This document shows positions 1-11,491 of a DNA stretch of 64,000 nucleotides, piece by piece. The translations under genes were made by a program, and so were the position numbers. The notes under the pieces are model-generated. The model was not told where the DNA came from. It did not search any database and saw only the letters and a program-made list of their open reading frames with translations. The stretch is from Bufo bufo (Eukaryota; Chordata; Amphibia; Anura; Bufonidae): the NCBI RefSeq assembly GCF_905171765.1, contig NC_053392.1, positions 499,268,556 to 499,332,555 of the forward strand, read 5' to 3'. Position 1 is the stretch's first letter, and every line of letters begins with the position of its first letter.

Positions 1-95
1 TCTCACATTCGAAGCTTAAAGTCAAAAGTTCAAAACATTATTACCCTTTTGTTAGTTGGAGCTCCCAGAGGGCCATATGAGGACCATTAAAATGG

Positions 96-505
96 TGTAT
101 CTCACCCATAGGAAGTTGGGTGAGAACAAGAAAGGCTTGGAAAATAGGGTTTTCCCTCTGTCTGCAGGAGCTAGGCTGGTGATGAAGGTAATTAGCAGCC
201 AACTAGGGAGCTCAGATAAATGTGGGCTGATCTCTTCAATCAGAGCTCCCAGTCTGAGGAAGAAGCAGGTTGTGCCAAGGATTGCTGGAGCCAGGACCCG
301 CTAACCCTGTGTGGGGTAAACACTGAGTGGTGTTTTGGGGAGCTGGGTGGTAGACCCAGATCCCAATAGAGAGAGAAAATATTGTGTAGTTAGTGGCCAG
401 ACGGCCTAGGATTTGTATTTATGTTTTATGTTTTTGACTGCTGTAAAAGCGACAATAAAGCTGGTTGTGGCACCCAAGTCTGCAGTGTTCGAGTGAACAG
501 TGACA
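96..505 (+). mobile_element. LTR-like segment, possible solo or 3' LTR
   Basis: The stretch opens with TGTATCTC and closes with AGTGACA, the TG...CA form of LTR ends. An AATAAA signal sits at 454-459 in the phrase aataaagctggttgtggc, which resembles aataaaagctggcaggac in the LTRs of the Gmr1-like element at 5846-11442. No second copy and no target-site duplication were found. The element body, if any, would lie left of the window. The boundaries are inferred, not proven. Confidence 0.4.
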
Positions 506-1944
506 ACCGTCTAAGCTGAGAAGACAGCAATCCTGGAGAGCTAAAGGCTCAAGGCAAGGGGAGCATCGGAGCTAAGGAATGCTCAGATGCTCCACTCCGA
601 CATGGAAAGGGAGTAAAGGGGAGCTTACAGTATATCCGGGTTCAGCCCTGAATCTGGACAACCCCTTTCAAGAATGTTGATGCAAACCAGAAAATTCCTT
701 TAAAAAGGTTTTCTAACATTAGGCATTTTTGGCCTAATGATAGGATATGTCAAATTGTTTGCTCAATGGGTTATTGACAGCTGGGATCACCACCAATCCC
801 AAAAAAGAGGGTTCTATATTGTAGATTTGCAGAATAGCAGCGTCTGTTGCTCTTCCTGGTGGATAGATTTAGTCACTTTTTAGTTTTAGTGGATGCTGAT
901 ATACTGTATAAAACAAACTCTGTGGTATATTACAAGTAAGTGAGTGGGCCTTATATACAGCTTACAGTCACTAGGTTTTTTATACAGCCACTGCTGTGGC
1001 TTGTGATGAATAGAATATCTGATCCTTTGTGATTTATGTGTGATCCCTGGTCATCAGGTGTTGTGTATAGTGCATGATGCCTAGTGATCAAATGGTGTTT
1101 CTATACTCGGGTCTGTGTTCCTCTGCTTTTTTCTGCTCCTAAGCCTGATGTTCCATCTGTGTTTATAACATTATGATCCTTTCTAAACTTACGCCTAACG
1201 TCTTTGTGGCATTTCCATTATACAAATAGACTCAGATCAGCCAACAGTTCTAATAATATCTCAGTTCTGTTACACTGATTACCTGTGTCAACGAGAACTG
1301 GATTCAGAACTTTCCTACTAGTCTATAGTGTTCCACAAAGCTGCTCATACAAACATGAAACTACTCATCTTTGTTTGCCAAGTCACACATCATGTAACCT
1401 TCCTTGCCACTTTCAGACAGTGTTTCTTTGTGATTTAAAAATCTCTGGTTGTCTAGGTTAGTGAAAGGTTTAATTGTTAAAACTGTAATGGTTTAAGACA
1501 GTAAAGCAGTTGATTTTACTGTCCTAGGTGGTCTAGGGTTCCATTTTGCACCCCTCAAAACTGGCCCAGCATATCTCTAAGACTTCTGTGCTTCTAACTT
1601 CTATGGATTGTACTGTAGATCCTTGGCTCATTAGCTTGCTTCTAACGTTAATTTTTAAAGTGCCTGCCCAGTTATGGGGAACATTTATCATCCACTGTAT
1701 GCCAAAAAACTATTGTGAAAAAAAGTCAGAAAATTTGGAGCATGCCATGGTTGTGCAAAATCTTGCTACGTTTTTGGGAGCTTAGCACTCTGATCGTCAC
1801 AGAAAAAGTGAGCAGGAAATGGACAGTGCAGTGGCGTCTATAGCCAGCCCACAATTATTAAAATCTACGCCAGGACAATGGCATAGTAAAAATTGCTAAC
1901 TGGCTGGTGTGATTTGCATTTTGGTGCACACAGATGCATCACAT
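506..1944. other. No gene or recognisable element
   Basis: AT-rich sequence. Open frames are short and isolated, none shows a known domain, and no terminal repeats were seen. The phrase aacccctttcaa near 660 recalls the ends of TTAA-type MITEs but has no partner. Confidence 0.5.
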
Positions 1945-1947
1945 TTA

Positions 1948-2257
1948 GGCCCCTTGCAGACGAGCGTTCCTCCCGCAGCGAGTCCGCATCGCAGCACCCG
2001 GCCTGACCTCCCATCTCTGCCGGGAGTCACATAGCATTATATTGATTTATGATGCTATGTAACCCTTACAGTTCTGGAATGTATTGGATAACACTGGCAT
2101 AATGCTGCCAGTGCTATCCAATACATTCCAGAACTGTAAGGGTTACATAGCATCATAAATCAATGTAATGCTATGTGACTCCCGGCAGAGATGGGAGGTC
2201 AGGCCGGGTGCTGCGATGCGGACTCGCTGCGGGAGGAACGCTCGTCTGCAAGGGGCC
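1948..2257. mobile_element. Harbinger-type palindromic MITE (310 bp)
   Basis: Two arms of about 150 bp are near-perfect inverted repeats. Each end starts GGCCCCTTGCAGACGAGCG when read inward, and the arms meet near 2105. Flanking TTA occurs on both sides (1945-1947 and 2258-2260). A 3-bp TWA duplication with GG-starting termini is the hallmark of PIF/Harbinger elements. There is no coding capacity; open frames inside are by-products of the palindrome. Confidence 0.85.
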
Positions 2258-2573
2258 TTAAGAGGTGTGCGTCTCTTAATTGTGGTGCATCTGTAGTGCT
2301 CTGGAGCAAGGATATTTGGGCTATGGACATTTGCCCCCATTGCTACTATGCAAAAACATCAACTCCCTACTTTGCTGTACTTTGTAGGGTTAACTTACAC
2401 TGTGATTTATGCTGTTGTTTGCACTTATACTGTTTTATAATGTTGAACTGCATTTATATGTTTATTGTAATATATCCTGTTCATTTGCACTGTTATTGTA
2501 CTGTTTTTGCATAATACTGTGTTAAAGGATTCATATATAGGGTTGAGCGAACCCGAACTGTAAAGTTCGTGTT

Positions 2574-2660
2574 CGTACCGAACTTTAGGATTTTTGGACC
2601 CTGGACCCGAACCCGAACATTTCAGTAAAAGTTCGGGTTCGGTGTTCGGCAATTTCTCTG
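2574..2660. repeat. Subterminal inverted motifs of the hAT element
   Basis: Direct and inverted copies of the GTTCGGGTTCGG / CCGAACCCGAAC type are clustered near the 5' end of the element, and the cluster recurs at 56497-56565 in copy 2. Clustered subterminal motifs are common transposase-binding sites in hAT elements. That role here is inference. Confidence 0.5.
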
Positions 2661-2669
2661 CGCTTTTTG

Positions 2670-2850
2670 AAAGGCTGCAGAGCAGCCAATCAACAAGCAT
2701 TTAACTGTCTGACCTTAGAAGCCATCACAGCCATGCCTACTAATTGCATGGCTGTGATTGGCCAGTGTAGCATGTGACCCAGCCTCTATATAAGCTGGAG
2801 TCATGTAGCGCTGCACGTCACTCTGCTGTGCTTAGTGTAGGGAGAGGATG
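2670..2850 (+). promoter_or_regulatory. Putative hAT transposase promoter, copy 1
   Basis: TATATAA lies at 2787-2793. Upstream are CCAAT (near 2685) and an inverted CCAAT, ATTGG (near 2757), with a conserved downstream stretch ending gtgtagggagagg. The same TATA box and surroundings are present in copy 2 at 56702-56708, where the first CCAAT is altered to CTAAT. Conservation across the two copies supports a real RNA polymerase II promoter in the parent element. Confidence 0.6.
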
Positions 2851-3178
2851 CTGCTGGTGATTTCAGGGAGAGAATAGGAGAGAATCTTTGTTCAAAACGT
2901 GATTCTAACTCAGTGATCTACATACATTGTTTTGTGTGGGTGCAGGGCACAATTTTTTTATCCTGCCCTGAGCCCAGTGACCGAAAAAAAAAAAACTTTT
3001 ACAAGTCAGTTAGGTGGGCGGCAGTGGCGGCCATTTTATGCAAGCTCAGTGCATCAACACTGCATCTCAGCTTTTGGGACATTGAAATCCAAACTTTAAA
3101 AACAGCACAAATAATCTGTTCGTAAAAAAATCACAATTTTTTTTGCAATTTACAACATCTGGTGCATTTGCAAGCTTA

Positions 3179-5108
3179 GGCCTCATGCACACGACCGTTG
3201 TGTGCATCCGTGGCCGTTGTGCCGTTTTCCGTTTTTTTTTCGCGGACCCATTGACTTTCAGAATGCACCGTTTTGCAGCCACATCCGTGATCCGTGTTTC
3301 CTGTCCGTCAAAAAAATAGGACCTGTCCTATTTTTTTGACGGACAACAGTTCACGGACCCATTCAAGTCAATGGGTCCGTGAAAGAACACGGATGCACAC
3401 AAGATTGGCATCCGCGTCCGTGATCCGTGGCCGTAGGTTACTTTCATACAGATGTATCCGAAGATCCGTCTGCACAAAAGCTTTTTCAGAGATGAGTTTT
3501 CACTTTGTGAAAACTCATATCTGACAGTATATTCTAACATAGAGGCGTTCCCATAGTGATGGGGACACTTCTAGTTAGAATATACTACGAACTGTGTACA
3601 TGACTGCCCCCTGCTGCCTGGGAGCACCCGATCTCTTACAGGGGGCTATGATCTGCACAATTAACCCCTCAGGTGCTGCACCTGAGGGGTTAATTGTGCA
3701 TATCATAGCCCCCTATAAGAGATCAGGGGCTGCCAGGCAGCAGGGGGCAGACCCTCCTCCCTCCCCAGTTTGAATATCATTGGTGGCCAGTGTGCGCCCC
3801 CCCCCGGCTCCCCCTCTATTGTAATATCATTGGTGGCCAGTGTGCGGCCTCCCCTCTCCCCCCCCCTGCCCGATCATTGGTGGCAGCGGAGATTCCGATC
3901 GGAGTCCCAGTTTAATCGCTCTGGGGCTCCGATCGGTAACCATGGCAACCAGGACGCTACTGCAGGCCTGGTTGCCATGGTTACTTAGCAATATTACAAT
4001 ATTAGAAGCATCATACTTACCTGCTGGCTGCTGCGCTGTCTGTGTCCGGCCGGGAGCTCCTCCTACTGGTAAGTGACAGGTCTGTGCGGCGCATTGCTTA
4101 ATGATCTGTCACTTACCAGTAGGAGGAGCTCCCGGCCAGACACAGACAGCGCAGCAGCCAGCAGGTAAGTATGATGCTTCTAATATTGTAATATTGCTAA
4201 GTAACCATGGCAATCAGGCCTGCAGTAGCGTCCTGGTTGCCATGGTTACCGATCGGAGCCCCAGAGCGATTAAACTGGGACTCCGATCGGAATCTCCGCT
4301 GCCACCAATGATCGGGGGGGGGGGGGGAGAGGGAAGGCCGCACACTGGCCACCAATGATATTACAATAGAGGGGGGCCGACGGAGGCCGCACACTGGCCA
4401 CCAATGAAATTACAATAGGGGGGGGCAGAGGGGGGCCGCACACTGGCCACCAATGATATTCTAACTGGGGAGGGAGGGGGTCTGTCCCCTGCTGCCTGGC
4501 AGCCCCTGATCTCTTACAGGGGGCTATGATACGCACAATTAACACCTCAGGTGCGGCACCTGAAGGGTTAATTGTGCTGTAAAAGATCGGGTGCTACCAG
4601 GCAGCAGGGGGCAGTCATGTACACAGTTAGTAGTATATTCTAACTAGAAGCGTCCCCATCACTATGGGAACGCCTCTGTGTTAGAATATACTGTCGGATA
4701 TGAGTTTCACGATCTAACTCAAATCCAATGGTATATTCTAACATAGAGGCGTTCCCATGGTGATGGGGATGCTTCAAGTTAAAATATACCATCGGATTGG
4801 AGAAAACTCCGATCCGATGGTATATTAACTGACTTTATATTGAAAGTCAATGGGGGACGGATCCGTTTGAAATTGCACCATATTGTGTCAACGTCAAACG
4901 GATCCGTCCCCATTGACTTGCATTGTAATTCAGGACGGATCCGTTAGGCTCCGCGCGGCCAGGTGGACACCAAAACGACTTTTTTTTCATGTCCGTGGAT
5001 CGTCCAAAAATCAAGGAAGACCCACGGACGAAAAAACAGTCACGGATCACGGAAAAACGGAACCCGTTTTTGCAGACCGCAAAAAAAAACGGTCGTGTGC
5101 ATGAGGCC
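3179..5108. mobile_element. 1.9 kb palindromic Harbinger-type element inserted in hAT copy 1
   Basis: The ends read GGCCTCATGCACACGACCG inward from both sides, with TTA at 3176-3178 and 5109-5111. hAT copy 2 has a single TTA at the matching site (near 57096), so it provides the empty site. The whole element is one huge inverted repeat with its axis near 4095. Smaller palindromes are nested in it, for example around 3674 (aggtgc/gcacct centre) and in the mirrored 4480-4590 block. No transposase is present. Small open frames inside are mirrored by-products. Confidence 0.9.
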
Positions 5109-5111
5109 TTA

Positions 5112-5845
5112 GTCAGTGTGCAATTTAATCTAGAAATACAGCCATCATTTTTTGGGTTTTTAAAAACACACTTTTTGCCAAAATCCACTATTTTACAGAT
5201 CTGCAAGTGTTAAATTCAAGTTTAATATATACAGCTTTCATATTCTGTTAACAAAAAAAACACTTTTTTGGCAAAATACAACATCTGGATTAGTGAGTGT
5301 GCAATTTAAGCTAGAAATACAGCCATAATTTTCTGGGTTTTTAAAAACAAACTTTTTTGCCAAAATCCACTATTTTTCTGGCCTTGCAGCATCAGCACGT
5401 GTGAAATTCAAGGGTTATATACTGCTGTCAAATTTAGTTATTAAACAAACACGAGTTTGGGGAAAAAAAAGTTTTTTTTGCAGCCATTGCTGCATATGTT
5501 ATTGTAAGATACACCCTTTAAATACAGGGGTTCTATTCAGGTATTTGACATACAGCCATTTTGGGCACAATTCTTTAATTGCGGCCTAGTGTGTGTCACG
5601 GCGTGTGAGATACACCCTTTAAATACAGGGCTTTTATTCAGGTATTTGAAATACAGCCATTTTGCGCACAAATCTTTAATTGCGGCCTAATGTGTGTCAC
5701 GGCATGTGAGACACACCCTTTAAATACAGGGCTTCTATTCAGGTATTTGAAATACATCCATTTTGGGCAAACAAATTTAATTGAGGCCTAGTCTGGCTCA
5801 AGGTGTGTGAGATACACCCTGTACATACTGTCGTTCTATTCTACT
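5112..5845 (+). repeat. 5' untranslated tandem array of hAT copy 1
   Basis: Degenerate repeats carry the phrases gagatacaccc, attcaggtatttga, tacagccattttggg and ttaattgcggcctag, one unit about 100 bp long. The same family fills 57000-60170 in copy 2, where it is longer. It precedes the transposase and has no open frame of note. Confidence 0.75.
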
Positions 5846-6362
5846 TGTGGTGTCTCACAGGGTGAAGTAATTGAGGGTATATATGTGTCTCCCAGGTTCT
5901 TAGCATATGCTGAAGAAAGTTATTTAGGAAAGGGTTAAAAAACCTAAGCCTGGGTCCTGATAAGCTGCACCTGGGGAGTTGCTAGATAACTGGGCTGACA
6001 ACACACTTGCTCAGAACTTCCTGGGAGTGAGAGAAGCCACATCTCACTGAGGGACCCTGAAGGTCCAGAGCCTGCAAACTGCAAGTATCACAGGTTGCTG
6101 TTCAGACAGCGTGCTTATTTTGGGTGGACTGAGGATAGCTCATCCATGTCCTAGAGAGGGACCTATTGTTTAGTTAGAGCCTGGACAAGGCTAGGTGTTT
6201 TGTTTATGTTTTGGTGTTTTAATGCAACCTGTGAAATAAAAGCTGGCAGGACGCAGTTTGAAATGCACTTCTGTCTCTGAGGTCTCCTTCTGTGAAATAA
6301 TCTGACTAATCCCCCTACCTTTTCAACCTCTGGAAAGGTGAGCTAAATAACGGACTGTCACA
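5846..6362 (+). repeat. 5' LTR of the Gmr1-like element
   Basis: It starts TGTGGTGTCTCACAGGG and ends ACGGACTGTCACA. AATAAA lies in gaaataaaagctgg near 6235, marking the R region. Directly after it comes attggtgtggcatgcggg, the expected primer-binding position. Visible differences from the 3' LTR are about five or six, mostly single-base changes and 1-bp indels. Confidence 0.92.
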
Positions 6363-6654
6363 ATTGGTGTGGCATGCGGGCAACGACACCTCAGAAAAGC
6401 TGAATGCTGCCAGTGCTGTAGTGGGAACTTAAAGGGCCAGAAGCCTGTTTGCTCAGTGGAACAGGTGCTGCTGAATACTTAAAAAAAAAAAAAAAAACTG
6501 TGTGGAGTTAAAGGGGGCTTGCTGCTGGAAATTTTTCTGGTCCTTGAACAGCTGGTTGCTAAGGGTAACGCCTGAATACAAATTGTTTCTGGACTTGGGA
6601 ACAGGTATATGTCTGGGTAAAACCTGCTACATTGCTGCAGGAGAGACTCCTGAC

Positions 6655-7454
6655 ATGGAGGATATGTTAAAGGCTTTGCTGCAAGCCACCGCAGCCCAGC
6701 AACATGCAAACAAAGTGCAGCAAGAAGCTAATCGGCAGACAGAGGATCTGGCACGGTCTATGGCAATGCAACTTACCACTCTAACCGAGATGCAAAAACA
6801 AAGATCGTGTTGCTTTGACTGAGGTGGTGCAGCGCTTTGCAGACCAGACCCCTTGGTCGACTGAAAGTGTCCCATGGGGAAAGAAGGACATATGTGCTGG
6901 GAACTACCTACAAAAGATGGCTGCCACGGATGATGTGGAGGCTTATTTGATTACCTTTGAGCGCACCGCTGTGAGCGTGAAAGATGGCCAATAGATCAGT
7001 GGGCGGGGTTGATAGCCCCCTTTCTGAGTGGAGAGGCTCAGAAGTCTTATTATGATTTGATCCTGCCGACGCTCAGGATTACTGTAAGCTGAAAGCTGAG
7101 ATTTTGGCCCCGTCTGGGAGTTACTTTGTCGGTTCGGGCCCAAAGAGTGCACCATTGGGGTTTTTCAGGCAGACAAACCAGCTCGCTCCAAATGTACGAC
7201 CTGGTACACTTAACCAAGAAGTGGTTACAACCAGAGGTTCTATCGGCTCCAGAGGTTGTCCAACGTGTTGGTAGTGGACAGATATCTTAGAGCCCTTCCA
7301 CCTGAAATATGCAAGTGGGTTACCCACGGTGACCCTAACAGCGCAGATGAGTTGGTCTCTCTGGTGAAAGATATGCTGCGGCAAAGGACCTGCTACAAAA
7401 GCCCCGCCTAACCCAGGAAAGTACCCGGCAGGGGGGGGGGTACTCCTGCGAGGG
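6655..7454 (+). pseudogene. Gag of the Gmr1-like element, frameshifted, SCAN-like segment
   Basis: This encodes the capsid/nucleocapsid precursor. The start ATG is at 6655, beginning MEDMLKALLQATAAQQ, a Gln/Ala-rich helical N-terminus. The first frame closes at 6820-6822 after a one-base slip. Gag-like sequence then continues in other frames: [19 protein letters not shown] around 6910-6965, a segment beginning MYDLVHLTKKWLQPEV at 7192, and VVDRYLRALPPEICKWV from 7271 in a shifted frame. The last two segments together have the layout of a SCAN domain (WL-RPEV helix, then a leucine-rich helix with LPPE and WV). A run of G at 7433-7441 probably caused another slip. At least three frame changes make this copy non-functional. 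Confidence 0.75.
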
Positions 7455-10400
7455 GTGGGGCCCCTAACAGGGACACAAGGTCCAAAGCTGAACTCTGGCC
7501 GGAACGCTTCGAAAGGTCCAAGTTTGACCAGACCAGAACCTATCAAATGCTTCCGGTGTAAGGGACCAGGACATATTGCTGCTAACTGTCCGTTAAACTC
7601 AGAGCCCATGCAGTGTGATATGAGTGCTATGCCAAATATGAAATCGATGTTTGCCCAAGGGGTTTGTTCTATTGTAACCCCTGAAAAGGTCGATAAACAT
7701 CTGTGTCCTGTTTCAGTAGAGGGGAGAGAGGTGCAGGCTCTCCTGGATACTGGCAGTATGATCACGTTAGTCAAAGCCAGTTTGGTAAACTCCGATAGCT
7801 TACAGACCCAGTCAGTAGGGGTCACCTGTATTCATGGGGAAACTCGCGAGTATAATACGGCACGTGTTACCATAGGAACTGTGGTCAACCAGGTAACCTG
7901 TCAGGTAGCGTTAATACCCACTCTCATGTATGACGTAATACTGGGGAGGGATTTTCCTTTTTTCTGGGAATTGTGGGAAAAAAGGGTTAAAGAGCCAACA
8001 GTGGTTACGATCTCTGGAGAAAGGGCAACAGGAGTCATAGAACCTGAGCTTCTTCATGAGGTTCTGTCATCTCCTGATAAGACCGTGTTTCCTTTTGATG
8101 TAATGTCAGGGGACACCGAAACCAGAGGAGAGGAGCCAGAGGAGAGGGTTGAAAATGTCTTAGCGGATATAAAGGTTTCACGCGACAATTTTGCCACAGC
8201 GCAGCTGAATGACCCTACTTTGGTTCGGGCCCGGGAAAATGTAAAAATAATAAATGGTGTTCTGGTTTACCCAGGGGTCACGCTTGCTTATCCCCATATT
8301 GCGATGCAAAATAACTTACTGTATCAGGTAGACAAGCAAGGTTAAGACATCGTAGAACAACTGATAGTTCCCAAGCCATTTAGGAAGATGGTCTTGGATC
8401 TAGCACATGGTCATTTGTTGGGGGGACATCTGGGGATGGAAAAGACAAAAGAACGAATTTTAATGCGTTTCTTTTGGCCAGGGCTAGTAGCAGAGGTACG
8501 AGATTACTGTGCATCTTGTCCCGAGTGCCAATATACATCTCCGTCCCCTAACTTTAGAAGCCCATTGGTACCCTTACCCATTGTGGAAGTGCCATTCGAA
8601 CGAATAGCTATGGATCTGGTAGGCCCTATAGTGAAATCAGCTCGCGGACATCAGTACATACTGGTGATCCTAGACTACGCCACCAGATATCCAGAAGATA
8701 TTCCATTAAGAAATATGACGGCAAAGACCATAGCCAAGGAGTTGGTCCTGGTGTTCAGTAGGGTTGGGATCCCTAAAGAGATCTTAACGGATCAGGGCAC
8801 CCCATTTATGTCCAGGGTGACCAAAGAATTATGTCGGCTATTCAGGGTGAAGCATATCCGAACTTCAGTCTACCATCCGCAAACGGATGGATTGGTGGAA
8901 AGATTCAATAAAACCCTGAAAAACATGTTAAGAAAGGTGATTGCCAAGGATGGTAGGGATTGGGATTGCCTACTTCCCTATTTACTATTTGCCATACGAG
9001 AAGTACCGCAATCGTCTACGGGGTTTTCACCCTTTGAACTTCTGTATGGCAGGCAGCCCCGAGGGCTACTCGACATAGCTAAAGAGACGTGGGAGCACGA
9101 ATCTACCCCGTACCGCAGTATAATTGAGCATGTGTCACAGATGCAGGACCGGATCAAGGCAGTCATGCCCCTGGTTCGAGAACATATGCAGCAAGCCCAA
9201 CAGGCCCAAAGTAGAATATATAACCGGGGTGCGAAACTGCGTCATTTTAGCCCAGGGGACCGGGTGCTTGTATTAATACTCACAGTAGAGAGCAAATTCT
9301 TAGCAAAATGGCAAGGGCCCTTCACAATTGTTAAAAAGATAAGCGAAGTGAACTATCTAGTTCATCAGCCCGGGAAGAGAAAACCCGAACAGAACTATCA
9401 TATTAACTTGATAAAGCCCTGGAAAGATAGGGAAGCTCTGGTGGTAAACTCGGTACCACGAAGCTACACCGTACCTGAGGTTAGAATTGCTGAGTCCCTG
9501 TTTCCCCATCAGAAACAGGAATCACAGGAATTCGTTATGAGAAATAACGATTTCTTCTCAGAACTCCCAGGCCTCACTCATGTGATAAAACACGATATTG
9601 TCACAGAACCCAGTGTTAAGGTGAAGATTAAGCCCTACCGGGTCCCCGAAGCGAGGCGCGAGGTCATTACCCAAGAGATTAACAAGATGTTAGACCTAGG
9701 GGTAATAGAAGAGTCCGTAAGTGAGTGGTCTAGTCCCATCGTTTTAATTCCCAAACCTGATGGGTCCATAAGGTTCTGTAATGACTATCGCCAGTTAAAC
9801 TTGGTCTCAAAGTTTGACGCCTACCCAATGGCGAGAGTAGACGAACTAATAGACAAGCTGGGTAGTGCTCGGTACTTAACAACATTGGACTTAACTAAAG
9901 GGTACTGGCAAATTCCGCTAACTGAAAAGGCCAAGGAAAAGACTGCTTTTTCTGCACCCAGTGGTCATTTCCAATACACTAGGTTGCCATTTGGCCTCCA
10001 TGGGGCCCCGGCGACTTTTCAGCGTATGATGGATAGGATCCTAAGGCCACATATTGGTTATACATCAGCATATCTGGATGATGTAATAATTTACAGTAGC
10101 GACTGGGAGTCTCACCTACAAAAAGTGCAGGCGGTCGTGGATTCACTAAGACAGGCGGGTCTCACCGCAAACCCTAAAAAGTGTGCCATCGGCTTGGAAG
10201 AAGCCAAGTATTTGGGATACACCATTGGGCGAGGTCTGATCAAACCCCAGCTAAACAAAATAGACTCAATACAAAACTGGCCTAGACCCCTAAACAAGAA
10301 GCAAGTGAGGTCGTTTTGGGGAATTGCAGGGTATTACAGAAGGTTTATCCCTAATTTTGCATCTATGGCGGTTCCCTTAACCGATCTTACAAAAGGAAAA

Positions 10401-11018
10401 AATTTGGTGATGATAAAATGGACCCCAGAGGCCGAGAGGGCGTTCCAATCCTTGAAACAAGCCCTGTGCTCTCAGCCGGTACTGGTATGTCCAGATTTTC
10501 ATAAACCCTTCTCACTGCAAACCGATGCTTAGGAGGCTGGGTTAGGAGCAGTGTTATCACAAATAATTGATGGGGAAGAACACCCTGTCTTATACATAAG
10601 TCGGAAGCTGAATGACCATGAAAAGAGGTATGCCACTGTAGAGAAAGAGGCTTTGGCCATTAAATGGGCCCTGGACGCTCTCAAATACTACCTACTGGGC
10701 AGAGAATTCACCCTCATCACAGACCATGCACCCCTAAAGTGGATGCAGAATAACAAGGAAAAGAATAGTAGGGTTACCAGGTGGTTTCTGTCCCTCCAGC
10801 CTTTTAGGTTCACAGTACAGCACCGAGCAGGCAGCCTCCAGGGAAATGTAGATGGTTTGTCTCGTACTTACTGTTTGTCAAGCCAGGGTGCCCCAACCCA
10901 TAGGTTAGTGCAAAAGGGGGGGAAATGTGGTGTCTCACAGGGTGAAGTAATTGAGGGTATATATGTGTCTCCCAGGTTCTTAGCATATGCTGAAGAAAGT
11001 TATTTAGGAAAGGATTAA
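7455..11018 (+). pseudogene. Gag-pol of the Gmr1-like element: zinc knuckle, protease, integrase, RT, RNase H
   Basis: One reading frame runs through with two internal stops, TAA 8343-8345 and TAG 10530-10532. Domains in order: zinc knuckle CFRCKGPGHIAANCP (about 7552-7596); aspartic protease with LLDTGS (about 7740); integrase with an HHCC zinc site (HGHLLGGH... CASCPEC), acidic residues in MDLVGP, TDQGTPF and GLVERFN, and a C-terminal GPF motif; RT with LPFGL and YLDDVIIYS near 10070; RNase H with TDAEAG-like start, EKEALAIKWAL and ITDHAPLKW. The frame runs on into the 3' LTR to TAG... region stop at 11016-11018. Two stops in an otherwise open 1.19-kilocodon frame suggest fairly recent decay. 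Confidence 0.88.
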
Positions 11019-11442
11019 AAAACCTAAGCCTGGGTCCTGATGAGCTGCACCTGGGGAGTTGCTAGATAACTGGGCTGACAACACACTTGCTCAGAACTTC
11101 CTGGGAGTGAGAGAAGCCACATCTCACTGAGGGACCCTGAAGGTCCAGAGCCTGCAAACTGCAAGTATCACAGGTTGCTGTTCAGACAGCGTGCTTATTT
11201 TGGGTGGACTGAGGATAGCTCATCCATGTCCTAGAGAGGGACCTATTGTTTAGTTAGAGCCTGGACAAGGCTAGGTGTTTTGTTTATGTTTTGGTGTTTT
11301 AATGCAACCTGTGAAATAAAAGCTGGCAGGACGCCAGTTGAAATGCACTTCTGTCTCCTGAGGTCTCCTTCTGTGAAATAATCTGACTAATCCCCCTACC
11401 TTTTCACCTCTGGAAAGGTGAGCTAAATAACGGACTGTCACA
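10926..11442 (+). repeat. 3' LTR of the Gmr1-like element
   Basis: It has the same 517-bp length and TG...CA ends as the 5' copy. It is preceded by the purine tract aaaagggggggaaa (10912-10925), the polypurine primer for plus-strand synthesis. It is followed by the TACT duplication and by hAT copy 1 sequence. Confidence 0.92.
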
Positions 11443-11491
11443 TACTATTAATTAAACACCCATTTAGGGCAAGATCCTAAATTTGAGAAAT

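Larger units (their letters stand above)
5846..11442 (+). mobile_element. Gmr1-like Ty3/gypsy LTR retrotransposon
   Basis: It has two 517-bp LTRs in direct orientation and a 4-bp TACT target duplication (5842-5845 and 11443-11446). The uninterrupted target is visible in hAT copy 2 near 60160-60176. The pol order is protease, integrase, reverse transcriptase, RNase H. Integrase upstream of RT is unusual for gypsy elements and defines the Gmr1-like group. The LTRs differ at only a handful of positions, but internal frames carry stops and frameshifts, so this copy is inactive by itself. Confidence 0.92.

Noticed and set aside
3770..4545. Mirrored small frames rich in Pro and Ser on both strands
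   Set aside because: They lie in the large palindrome and repeat each other in inverse; no gene.
7121..7825. 234-codon minus-strand frame
   Set aside because: Antisense of the Gmr1-like gag and zinc knuckle, whose plus-strand motifs are clear.
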